The notes: generated from the letters alone by a model not told the origin. A DNA stretch of 14,990 nucleotides from Candidatus Omnitrophota bacterium (GCA_028714055.1 JAQTNB010000005.1:1-14990); one strand, 5' to 3'; positions 6,789-12,624 are shown, counted from the first letter of the stretch. Translations and numbers: made by a program.

Positions 6789-7490
6789 TTATTTCTTTCC
6801 TTTGAGCAATGCCTCGGGGTGCTGCTCGAGGTATTCTGCCAGCAGGCGCACGGAGCGCGCGGCATTGGTGATCTCCCTGAGCGTGTTCTCAACGTCAAAG
6901 ACGATCGTCTCGCTGCTTTCTTTCAGGGTGATCTTCAGTGATTCGATGCTTTCCTGCAGGTCAAGCGAGATCTGTTTTATGGGTATGTCGCTGATATTTT
7001 TCTGTAGTTCCCCGAACGGCGATGGGATCGTAGGGATCTCGGGGTATTCTTTGGTCAGGCCGCGTAAATTCGCGGGCTTATCGGGGAAGAAATCGAGCGC
7101 CACGGAAAGCTGCCCCGTAAGCAGGCTTTGCACCACAAGCTGGGCGCGCATCCCGGAGTTGATAAGGTATTTGTAATTCTCCCGGTCGCTTCTCAAAGGC
7201 GCTCCCTTGATGCGGTCAGGCTCGGTTTCGATGATCACCGGGATATATGCAAAGCGGGTTTCCGGGTCATAGGTAAGGCTTATGTCTTTTACCGTGCCGA
7301 TCTTCACCCCTCTGAAGGTCACCGGCGCGCCGATCGCCAGCCCCTGGACAGAGTCGTCAAAATAAAGGATGTATTTGTTGGTGATGCGGAAAAATTTTCC
7401 CGATCCGAGGACTGTCAGGCCTACGGCTAACAGGAATATCGCCCCTATGACAAACGCCCCGATCAGCGTATTGCTGGCTTTTTTGCTCAC
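6789..7490 (-). CDS. mlaD: MCE-domain lipid-transport protein (MlaD-like)
   Basis: This 233-residue protein has a single N-terminal membrane helix (about residues 8-29, TLIGAFVIGAIFLLAVGLTV). The MCE domain follows (about 38-140), with YFDDSVQGLAIGAPVTFRGV and the GTV turn. The C-terminal 80 residues are helical (IESLKITLKESSETIVFDVENTL). MlaD-type proteins form hexameric rings on the periplasmic face of an ABC permease and bind phospholipid. It starts 1 nt after the ATPase gene and follows the family's usual order (E, F, D). Confidence 0.92.
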   Translation of the reverse strand: MSKKASNTLIGAFVIGAIFLLAVGLTVLGSGKFFRITNKYILYFDDSVQGLAIGAPVTFRGVKIGTVKDISLTYDPETRFAYIPVIIETEPDRIKGAPLRSDRENYKYLINSGMRAQLVVQSLLTGQLSVALDFFPDKPANLRGLTKEYPEIPTIPSPFGELQKNISDIPIKQISLDLQESIESLKITLKESSETIVFDVENTLREITNAARSVRLLAEYLEQHPEALLKGKK

Positions 7491-7491
7491 G

Positions 7492-8259
7492 TCATGCTCT
7501 CCTTGCGGGCTTCTCCCCGCGCGTTAAAAATTCTATGACACGCTCGTCCCTGGAATCTTTGAGCAGCTGCTTCGGCGGCCCTTCGGCGGTCATTGTCTTT
7601 GCTTCACGGTCCAGAAAGATCGCGTTATTTCCGACGGCAAAGATGCTTGCCAGCTCATGCGTTACCATGACTACCGTTGTGCCGAGCGTATCGGAGAGCT
7701 GCAGGATCAGGTCATCAAGCAGTTTTGCGCTTAAGGGGTCGAGCCCCGCGGAAGGCTCGTCGAAAAACAGGATATCGGGGTCCAGCGCCATCGCCCGGGC
7801 AAGCCCGGCGCGCTTACGCATCCCTCCGCTGATTTCCGCCGGGTAGAAATCTTCATAACCCGACAATCCCACCAGCGCGAGCTTGAGTTCCACGACATCC
7901 TGCACCTGTTTTGGCCGCAGCTGCGTGTACATCTCCAGCGGGAGCGCTATATTCTCCGCCAGCGTCAGAGAGCTCCAGAGCGCTCCTCCCTGATAGAGCA
8001 CTCCAAAACGCCTCATGATCTTCAGCTGTTCCGGGGCTTCTGCCTCCCAGAAGCTTTTTTCCCCGTAGAGCACTTTTCCCGCCAGGGGCTCCAGGAGGCC
8101 GATGATCGATTTTAACAGCGTACTTTTACCGCAGCCGCTGCCTCCCATAATAATAAAGATATCGCCTTTTTGCACGCGAAAGTTAAGCCCGCGCATGACG
8201 ATCTCTTCTCCGTAGCCTATGGTAAGATCGCGCGCTTCGATGACCGGCTTATTTTCCAT
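7492..8259 (-). CDS. mlaF: ABC transporter ATPase (MlaF-like)
   Basis: This 255-residue ATPase has a complete set of ABC motifs: Walker A GGSGCGKST (39-47), Q-loop Q90 (VLYQGGALWSS), signature ISGGMRKRAG (143-152), Walker B DILFFDEPSAGLD (162-174) and H-loop H201 (VTHELAS). The FGVLYQGGALWSSLTL and ISGGMRKRAGLARA forms are typical of the MlaF/MCE-associated branch. It powers lipid transport with the MlaE permease encoded 4 nt upstream and the MlaD protein 1 nt downstream. All catalytic residues are present. Confidence 0.95.
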   Translation of the reverse strand: MENKPVIEARDLTIGYGEEIVMRGLNFRVQKGDIFIIMGGSGCGKSTLLKSIIGLLEPLAGKVLYGEKSFWEAEAPEQLKIMRRFGVLYQGGALWSSLTLAENIALPLEMYTQLRPKQVQDVVELKLALVGLSGYEDFYPAEISGGMRKRAGLARAMALDPDILFFDEPSAGLDPLSAKLLDDLILQLSDTLGTTVVMVTHELASIFAVGNNAIFLDREAKTMTAEGPPKQLLKDSRDERVIEFLTRGEKPARRA

Positions 8260-8263
8260 GCCT

Positions 8264-9403
8264 TTAGACCCCTAATAGCTGGCAGATGTAGGTAATGATC
8301 GCGGTTGCCACGACGATGCTGGTGATCCCGGTTACGACGGCAGAGGTCGTGGCTTCTCCTACGGCGGCAGCGCTTCTGCCGCATTGGATCCCGCGGAAAC
8401 ACCCTGAAACGGCTATGATGACGCCGAAGACCACGCTGTGCACCATGCCTACCCAGAGGTTATTGATGCCGATGGCTTCCTGCGTGCGGTTGAAATATTC
8501 CACCGGGTTAAGTTCAAGCATCCCGACGCCGATGATATAACCTCCGAGTATGCCCATGAGGTTGGAGTAGAGCGTCAAAAGCGGCATCATCAGCACCAGC
8601 GCCAAGACGCGCGGCAATATCAGGAAGTCTACCGGCGGGATACCTAAAGTCCTGAGCGCGTCTATTTCTTCGTTTGTCTGCATGATGCCCAGCTCCGCGG
8701 CAAAGGATGCGCCGGTCCTGCCGGTCATGATAATGCCGGTCATGATCGCTCCCATAACGCGCACCATGGCTATGCCGACGATATCCGCGACAAATATCTG
8801 CGCCCCGAACATCCTCAGCTGCATTGCGCCCACAAAGGCAAGGATCAGTCCGAGCAAAACGCTGATCAATGAAACAAGGGGAAAGGCCTCCGCGCCGCAG
8901 GCCTGGATTATCGCCTTAAAATCTTTTTTGCGTATATATGCCTTGCCTTTGAGCAGGCGCGTAAATGAGACCAGGAGCTCTCCCAGGAAATCAAGCAGGG
9001 ATTTTATCTCGTTCCAGACCTTGACCGCGGTATCTCCCACGCGCGTAAGAAAAGGTTCCTGGACCTTCGGGGCGGGGGCTTCTTTCTCCTGGACTGCCTG
9101 GGCAAGCGTCAGAAGTTTTTGCGCTCCCTGTGGAAGTCCTTCGGGAGAAAGGCGGATCTTCCGGCGCTCGCATTCCCTCGCCAATTTCAGCAGGAAAGCG
9201 GCAAGCCCGGTATCCCAGTCGCCGATCTGAGAGCTTTCAAAGGCGATCTCGGTGACTTCAGGATGGGTTTTTAGTTCGGCAATAGCTTCGTCCAGCGATG
9301 GGGTGATTGAGGCGATCTGCCAGTCTCCGCTTAAGACAAGGCGAAGGGCCCCTCGCGCGGGGTATGTAAAGGCAAGTTTTTCCTGGGGGTTATTTTCCGG
9401 CAT
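8264..9403 (-). CDS. mlaE: MlaE-family permease with N-terminal STAS domain
   Basis: This 379-residue protein has a cytosolic STAS-like domain (about 1-110: LRLVLSGDW, SLDEAIAEL, EIAFESSQIGDWDTGLAAFL). A linker and the MlaE permease domain (about 130-379) follow, with GRTGASFAAELGIMQTNEEIDAL and several membrane helices. In E. coli the STAS protein is a separate subunit (MlaB); here it is fused, a known variant. The permease domain spans the inner membrane and partners with MlaF and MlaD. Its start overlaps the end of the flavoprotein gene by 14 nt, and the ribosome site there is weak (CCAGG), suggesting translational coupling. Confidence 0.93.
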   Translation of the reverse strand: MPENNPQEKLAFTYPARGALRLVLSGDWQIASITPSLDEAIAELKTHPEVTEIAFESSQIGDWDTGLAAFLLKLARECERRKIRLSPEGLPQGAQKLLTLAQAVQEKEAPAPKVQEPFLTRVGDTAVKVWNEIKSLLDFLGELLVSFTRLLKGKAYIRKKDFKAIIQACGAEAFPLVSLISVLLGLILAFVGAMQLRMFGAQIFVADIVGIAMVRVMGAIMTGIIMTGRTGASFAAELGIMQTNEEIDALRTLGIPPVDFLILPRVLALVLMMPLLTLYSNLMGILGGYIIGVGMLELNPVEYFNRTQEAIGINNLWVGMVHSVVFGVIIAVSGCFRGIQCGRSAAAVGEATTSAVVTGITSIVVATAIITYICQLLGV

Positions 9404-10064
9404 GGGCCTGGAGCCATCCTTTTTCCTGCCAGAAGCGGTATTCCTCGGTCCATTCGTTCTTTCTTAACTGCATGATGCGCCTGAAGTGCTGCTTGAATTC
9501 TTCCAGGAACCTCGCCTCTTCGGGATAGGTCATCCGTTCGGCGATATCCTGCGCGAGCTTTTTACCCAGCAGCTTTGCCTCTTTTTTCTTTTCCGGGGCA
9601 GGCGCTTGCCTCTGAGAAGAGATGCCTCCCATGTATTGGGCGCCGCAGGCGCGGGCATAGTGCCGGATGTATTCCAAAACACTTGCGTTCCTTCCGCTTC
9701 CGGAGGTGACGACTCCGGCAATGTATTTTCCTTCAAGCCTCCGGCAATGGATGAAATGGGCCGTGCGGTCCCAGAGTGCTTTCAGCTGCGCGGTGACCTG
9801 GTTTATGTAGTTAGGCGTGGCAAAGATTATCCCCCCTGCCGTCAGCATCGCCTCCATGACCGCGCGCACATCGTCTTTTACCGGGCAATTCATGATCTTC
9901 CGGTGGCAGGCCTCGCAGTGCCGGCAGAACCCGATCTTTGTGTCGCTCAGGTGCAGGGTCCTGACCCGTGCGGACTTCGGCAGCCCTTTTAAGACCTCTT
10001 TCGCCAGAAGAAAGGTGCGGCTTTTTGTCTTGTGTGGGCTGGCGGATATGAGCAGTATGTTCAT
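9390..10064 (-). CDS. Iron-sulfur flavoprotein (Isf-like, NADPH-dependent FMN reductase family)
   Basis: This 224-residue protein has a flavodoxin-like fold. MNILLISASPHKTKSRT (1-17) forms the FMN phosphate loop, and FATPNYINQVTAQLKALWDR (about 81-100) is the usual second FMN segment. Between them is a compact cysteine motif, C47-x2-C50-x2-C53-x6-C60, matching the 4Fe-4S motif of archaeal iron-sulfur flavoproteins (Cx2Cx2Cx4-7C). Such proteins move electrons and some handle O2 or peroxide. The tail (EEARFLEEFKQHFRRIMQLRKNEW) is helical. Its stop lies inside the mlaE start, so it opens the lipid-transport unit. The 10065-10183 gap upstream shows no good promoter and only a weak ribosome site. 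Confidence 0.85.
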   Translation of the reverse strand: MNILLISASPHKTKSRTFLLAKEVLKGLPKSARVRTLHLSDTKIGFCRHCEACHRKIMNCPVKDDVRAVMEAMLTAGGIIFATPNYINQVTAQLKALWDRTAHFIHCRRLEGKYIAGVVTSGSGRNASVLEYIRHYARACGAQYMGGISSQRQAPAPEKKKEAKLLGKKLAQDIAERMTYPEEARFLEEFKQHFRRIMQLRKNEWTEEYRFWQEKGWLQAHAGK

Positions 10065-10183
10065 AAAAAGATTATTTCCGGGTAGGCGTAAGCCTGCTTT
10101 TTTAAGCAGGAAACAAATAAGGTAATCTCGAGAAAGGAACCTGGAAAATTTATATCTCTATTTTCTTTCTTATTGCCATAAAT

Positions 10184-10561
10184 TCATTTTTGGTTAGACG
10201 TAAGGTTAGGGTCGATGAGCGGAGTCCCCTCAACCACATACTTGTTTTGGCCATAGATAAGCGGGATACACCACGACTTTGCATAGATTACTCCGTCTAG
10301 CAATGCAACCGCTCCCGGGACGCTTTCAATGGCTCTGTCAATCGCCTCTTTTATATTGGGAGTTCCGGTCGGAACGAATATTATTATAGAAACTGAATCT
10401 ACGCCTTCAATCCTTGTTTGTCCTCTTTTAAAATCTGCGCCTCTTGCGAGATCGATGTTTTTGGTTGAGATAATCGTGAAATCCGCAAGGCGAACCGTGC
10501 ATCCTGCAAGAACAATAGCTAAAAAGACCGGTAATGCCAAAAAAGAAAATTTCTTACACAT
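10184..10561 (-). CDS. Small lipoprotein of unknown function
   Basis: I start the 125-residue protein at the ATG at 10561 because AAGGAGG lies 6 nt upstream; upstream in-frame starts lie within the zinc-ribbon gene. A signal peptide ends in lipobox LAGC (C21). The mature part reads LADFTIISTKNID, then IIIFVPTGTPNIKEAIDRAI, GVIYAKSW and IPLIYGQNKYVVEGTPL. I have a memory of similar small bacterial lipoproteins with this STKN...FxPTGxPNIxEAID pattern but cannot name the family. It is the last gene of the PilZ/zinc-ribbon unit (17 nt gap), probably anchored in a membrane. Confidence 0.82.
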   Translation of the reverse strand: MCKKFSFLALPVFLAIVLAGCTVRLADFTIISTKNIDLARGADFKRGQTRIEGVDSVSIIIFVPTGTPNIKEAIDRAIESVPGAVALLDGVIYAKSWCIPLIYGQNKYVVEGTPLIDPNLTSNQK

Positions 10562-10578
10562 TCTCTTCCTCCTTATAG

Positions 10579-10716
10579 TTAGTCTGATTCTTCTATCTCG
10601 AAACGGCAGCCGCAGATCTCGCACTCGAAGACCGAAAGGTCGTTACGCACTTCGATAAAATGCGTCTCGCTGCTGCCGCATTCGGGGCAGCGTATTTCTT
10701 CGTGCCATTCGCTCAT
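10579..10716 (-). CDS. 45-residue zinc-ribbon protein
   Basis: This short gene starts at the ATG at 10716, which overlaps the stop of the upstream PilZ gene as ATGA, and ends with TAA at 10579. The protein begins MSEWHEEIRCPECGSSETHF and has a CPEC pair (C10, C13) and CEICGC (C32, C35, C37), the two knuckles of a zinc ribbon, ending in acidic IEESD. Zinc ribbons of this size bind nucleic acid or proteins, or are structural; no specific function can be assigned. The overlap start and four-cysteine pattern make it real despite its size. Confidence 0.85.
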   Translation of the reverse strand: MSEWHEEIRCPECGSSETHFIEVRNDLSVFECEICGCRFEIEESD

Positions 10717-11120
10717 GCTATGTCTGAACTGATGCCCTTTTTGACAAAACGCATGATCTCAAGCTGGTCTTCGTTGTTGATCCCGTCAAACGAGATCCCG
10801 GTAAGGAACTGGCTTTTCCCCAGGTCTTCGCAGTAACGCACCTTGCCGCCTGTTTTGAGGTTCCGGTAGAAAATAAACCGCTCGTCCTTCTCCGGTTCGT
10901 AGAGCATGAACTCGATTGACAGGGGCGTATTGACCGTGATCTTCTCTTTGGTGAGGAACGCCATGCCCCCCTGGCTGATATTAAGCGCCTTGGCCTCTTT
11001 TTCCTTGATGCCGAACGCTATCCTGACAAAGGCCGGCCTGTTCAGCTGGTAGGCTATGGTGACGTTCAGAGGCACCCGGGGGAATTTTCTGCGTTCTTTA
11101 TTATCGCGCTGTTCAGGCAT
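10713..11120 (-). CDS. PilZ-domain c-di-GMP effector protein
   Basis: This 135-residue protein has the two PilZ signatures for cyclic di-GMP: RKFPR (R11xxxR15, just after ERR) and NISQGG (47-52, the (D/N)xSxxG motif). PilZ domains bind c-di-GMP and alter motility, polysaccharide or surface processes. The C-terminal half (FIFYRNLKTGGKVRYCEDLG, then FLTGISFDGI) completes the beta barrel. I prefer the ATG at 11120; the TTG at 11129 is in frame but neither has a strong ribosome site. A consensus promoter lies just upstream, and the stop overlaps the zinc-ribbon start. Confidence 0.92.
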   Translation of the reverse strand: MPEQRDNKERRKFPRVPLNVTIAYQLNRPAFVRIAFGIKEKEAKALNISQGGMAFLTKEKITVNTPLSIEFMLYEPEKDERFIFYRNLKTGGKVRYCEDLGKSQFLTGISFDGINNEDQLEIMRFVKKGISSDIA

Positions 11121-11149
11121 TTTAAGCAAAAATAATTATGTTCAACCCC

Positions 11150-11178
11150 ATGATAGCGCAGGCGCCAGCTTAAGTCAA
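11150..11178 (-). promoter_or_regulatory. Sigma-70-type promoter of the PilZ/zinc-ribbon/lipoprotein unit
   Basis: On the minus strand TTGACT (11178-11173) and TATCAT (11155-11150) are exactly 17 nt apart, with a predicted start near 11143, about 23 nt before the PilZ ATG. Just upstream of the -35, CCTAAAATTAGG (11179-11190) is a short inverted repeat that could be an operator. Confidence 0.75.
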
Positions 11179-11203
11179 CCTAAAATTAGGCCCCAAAAAG
11201 CAT

Positions 11204-11229
11204 AAAAAAAGCCGGGCTTTACGCCCGGC
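11204..11229 (-). terminator. Rho-independent terminator after the riboswitch-controlled PilZ gene
   Basis: Read on minus, GCCGGGC (11229-11223), loop GTAAA and GCCCGGC (11217-11211) are followed by seven T (11210-11204). It lies 36 nt after the stop of the PilZ gene at 11266 and cleanly separates it from the next unit. Confidence 0.9.
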
Positions 11230-11265
11230 CCCGGCCCTGTGAGCTTATTTTTATAACGGCAACGA

Positions 11266-11625
11266 TCAGGAAATCTTTGGAGTCCGTATTGCCGCGTCTA
11301 CGGCGTTCCTGATCCTTTCTTTGTCGATCGTCTTGATCTCGGTGAAGCGGATCCCGGTATCAAAGACCGTGCGCTTGAGCCCTCCCAGGGGGCGCTCGTT
11401 AAGCCAGACCACCTCTCCTTTACAGCGGATCGGTTCTGCGCCCCGGGGGCTCAACTTGATATCTACCGGAGTATTGACATCCACTTTTTCCTCGATCAGG
11501 ACCCGCACGCCTCCGGCGCTGATATTGATTATCTCCGAATAAACGGAGAATATCCTCAGGTCAAAACAGACGTCAACCCCGTAATCAAGATTAGCCCGCG
11601 GGTATGCCCTTCTGTCGGTAAACAT
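11266..11625 (-). CDS. PilZ-domain protein under riboswitch control
   Basis: This 119-residue single-domain PilZ protein opens MFTDRRAYPRANLD, giving the RxxxR c-di-GMP motif (R6-AYP-R10), and has NISAGG (34-39) as the (D/N)xSxxG motif. The rest (VNTPVDIKLSP, KGEVVWLN, FDTGIRFTEI) is the standard PilZ barrel, ending in a helix. GGGAGG lies 5 nt before the ATG. The leader of about 206 nt contains a cyclic-di-GMP-I-type riboswitch and a terminator, so the second messenger that the protein probably binds also appears to control its synthesis. It is transcribed alone, ended by the terminator at 11204-11229. Confidence 0.92.
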   Translation of the reverse strand: MFTDRRAYPRANLDYGVDVCFDLRIFSVYSEIINISAGGVRVLIEEKVDVNTPVDIKLSPRGAEPIRCKGEVVWLNERPLGGLKRTVFDTGIRFTEIKTIDKERIRNAVDAAIRTPKIS

Positions 11626-11675
11626 TTCGGCCTCCCGGTCATAGTGCTCCTTTTTGCAGGCTTTACCTTGGGTTG

Positions 11676-11712
11676 AAAAATAAAAAACGCCGATAAAGGC
11701 TCACTCGGCGTT
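11676..11712 (-). terminator. Terminator forming the riboswitch expression platform
   Basis: On minus, AACGCCGA (11712-11705) pairs with TCGGCGTT (11693-11686) across an 11-nt loop, followed by TTTTTTATTTTT. It sits between the riboswitch aptamer and the PilZ start, where a transcriptional switch would be. Its 3' arm and loop also pair with the first 11 nt of the transcript. Confidence 0.88.
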
Positions 11713-11744
11713 CTTTGCGCTATTGCTCCCGTCGTGCTTCGCCC

Positions 11745-11831
11745 GGCAATTGGCTGCCATGCCCCGGGAACCCGGGGTTTAGGCCCTATAACTTTGTGTC
11801 CCGCCCTTTCGGACAGTTTACCTTTATCGGC
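11745..11831 (-). ncRNA. Cyclic-di-GMP-I (GEMM-I) riboswitch
   Basis: Read on minus, the region shows the GEMM-I layout. P1 is GGTAA (11822-11818) with TTGCC (11749-11745). The P2 hairpin has arms CTGTCC and GGGCGG around a GAAA tetraloop (11801-11816). The linker GGGACACAAAG follows. The tetraloop receptor is CCTAA against ATGG, enclosing a hairpin of CCCCGG and CCGGGG arms, followed by CAGCC. These are the conserved elements of the class (GAAA tetraloop, CCTAA receptor, CAAAG linker). The base before UAAAC is G, which fits c-di-GMP more than the cGAMP variant, but ligand choice is not certain. It precedes a terminator and a PilZ gene. Confidence 0.87.
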
Positions 11832-11837
11832 ATATAA

Positions 11838-11866
11838 AGTATAGCATAAAATCGGTCCTTTTTAAA
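11838..11866 (-). promoter_or_regulatory. Promoter of the riboswitch-PilZ transcript
   Basis: TATACT (11843-11838) on the minus strand is preceded at 17 nt by TTTAAA (11866-11861), a four-of-six -35. The predicted start near 11831 places GCCGATAAAGG at the very 5' end of the RNA, directly before the aptamer. Confidence 0.65.
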
Positions 11867-11889
11867 GGTACTCCGCTTTCTAAGCAGCG

Positions 11890-11926
11890 GCAAAATCTCG
11901 AGCCGGAAAGCGGCTCGAGATTTTGC
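11890..11926. repeat. Perfect 16-bp hairpin
   Basis: GCAAAATCTCGAGCCG (11890-11905) and its exact complement (11911-11926) flank the loop GAAAG. No T-run follows on either strand, so it is not a typical terminator. It lies between the divergent riboswitch transcript and the plus-strand secreted-protein gene. It could be a transcript end, a protein site or a repetitive element. Confidence 0.85.
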
Positions 11927-11943
11927 TCGCCAGGATTCGGAGT

Positions 11944-11985
11944 GGCAGTCGAATGCAAAATGTTGCTTATGGGCATTCGACTGCC
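11944..11985. repeat. Perfect 13-bp inverted repeat
   Basis: GGCAGTCGAATGC (11944-11956) and GCATTCGACTGCC (11973-11985) flank a 16-nt loop. It follows the 16-bp hairpin after 17 nt and precedes the secreted-protein gene. I recognise no named element in it. Confidence 0.8.
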
Positions 11986-11997
11986 TAAATATTTGAA

Positions 11998-12041
11998 ACC
12001 TCCTTCCTCCCCCTGCATCTAAATGTAAAGAAAAAGGAGGT
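11998..12041 (+). promoter_or_regulatory. Possible ribosome-site-sequestering leader hairpin
   Basis: ACCTCCTT (11998-12005) is the exact complement of AAGGAGGT (12034-12041), the ribosome site of the secreted-protein gene, with 28 nt between them. If the transcript starts upstream of 11998, the site could be masked. No convincing promoter is seen, so this is tentative. Confidence 0.35.
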
Positions 12042-12046
12042 GTGCT

Positions 12047-12421
12047 ATGATGACAAAATTAAGCTTTGCTTTCGGAATAGCGTTCTTTGTGGTGGTGGCC
12101 GTGGTATTCCTGGCGGCGTTCGCGGAAACCCCTACCCTTACCGTCCAGGGCACGATCATTGACAACATGTGCGCCGGGCATGCCGGCAAAGACCTGGAGG
12201 GGTTCATTAAGACGCATACCAAGGAGTGCGCGCTGATGCCTGCCTGCGTTGCAAGCGGATATTCCATCTCAAGCGAAGGCAAACTCTACAAGCTTGACGC
12301 GCTCAGCAATACTAAGGTTGAGGCGTTCCTGCGCCAGGACGGGAATATGCTGGAGGTAACGGTAGTCGGTAGAAAAAACGGAGAGCTTCTGGAGGTGATC
12401 TCTATTGAGAACCGTAAATGA
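12047..12421 (+). CDS. Secreted cysteine-containing protein of unknown function
   Basis: This 124-residue protein has a signal peptide (hydrophobic core about residues 6-25, likely cut after AFA at 26). The mature domain begins TLTVQGTIIDNMCAG, contains HTKECALMPACVASGYSI (57-74) with C42, C61 and C67, then a G-K-LYKLDALSN segment, and ends in beta strands (LEVTVVGRKNGELLEVISIE). I have seen similar small exported proteins with this G-x-IxDxxC...HTKxCALMPxCV pattern but cannot name the family or function; a metal or thiol role is a guess. AAGGAGG is 6 nt before the ATG at 12047; the ATG at 12050 is the alternative. It stands alone on the plus strand. Confidence 0.85.
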   Translation: MMTKLSFAFGIAFFVVVAVVFLAAFAETPTLTVQGTIIDNMCAGHAGKDLEGFIKTHTKECALMPACVASGYSISSEGKLYKLDALSNTKVEAFLRQDGNMLEVTVVGRKNGELLEVISIENRK

Positions 12422-12471
12422 GCACTATCTATAACTCATTATACGGCAATAAGATACATTTAGAATCTGCA

Positions 12472-12545
12472 TAAATAAAAAGCCGGCAGGCTCTTCTTCT
12501 ATTCGCAGCCCGCCGGCTTAAACCTGAAACACCAACCACGCTTAC
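12472..12545 (-). ncRNA. Candidate small RNA of about 70 nt
   Basis: A consensus promoter at 12552-12580 predicts a minus-strand start near 12545. Transcription would end at the strong hairpin at 12480-12519 with its T-run. No open reading frame of note lies between. The lower part of the RNA is the terminator, whose apical loop is purine-rich (GAATAGAAGAAGAG). The plus-strand gene nearby ends at 12421, so this RNA is not antisense to coding sequence. Expression is unproven. Confidence 0.55.
12473..12519 (-). terminator. Rho-independent terminator of the candidate small RNA
   Basis: On minus, AAGCCGGC (12519-12512) pairs with GCCGGCTT (12487-12480), with an inner GGCT/AGCC extension, and TTTTTATTT follows. 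On plus the same stem is preceded by AAAA but followed only by TTAAA, so it is at most weakly bidirectional for the secreted-protein gene ending at 12421. Confidence 0.8.
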
Positions 12546-12551
12546 AACAAA

Positions 12552-12580
12552 ACTATAACACACAATATTTGAGTTGTCAA
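12552..12580 (-). promoter_or_regulatory. Consensus sigma-70-type promoter of the candidate small RNA
   Basis: TTGACA (12580-12575) and TATAGT (12557-12552) on the minus strand are separated by exactly 17 nt. The next minus-strand coding region downstream is about 930 nt away, beyond a terminator, so the promoter seems to serve a noncoding transcript. Confidence 0.75.
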
Positions 12581-12587
12581 GAAAACG

Positions 12588-12615
12588 GGACTTAATAAAT
12601 ATTTTTATTAAGTCC
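12588..12615 (-). terminator. AT-rich hairpin, probable weak terminator after the FxLYD-like gene
   Basis: GGACTTAATAAA (12588-12599) and TTTATTAAGTCC (12604-12615) form a perfect 12-bp stem with a 4-nt loop, starting 10 nt after the stop at 12625. On minus it is followed by CGTTTTC, a short T-run, so it could end the M48-to-FxLYD transcript before the small-RNA promoter. Confidence 0.55.
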
Positions 12616-12624
12616 GAGAGCCGC

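Noticed and set aside
10093..10110. CCTGCTT and AAGCAGG hairpin in the 10065-10183 gap, considered as a terminator
   Set aside because: Only 7 bp, and no T-run follows on either strand; its role is undecided.
11824..12018. A 64-codon minus-strand open frame across the hairpins
   Set aside because: It covers the two inverted repeats and the riboswitch promoter, has no family match and no sensible context.
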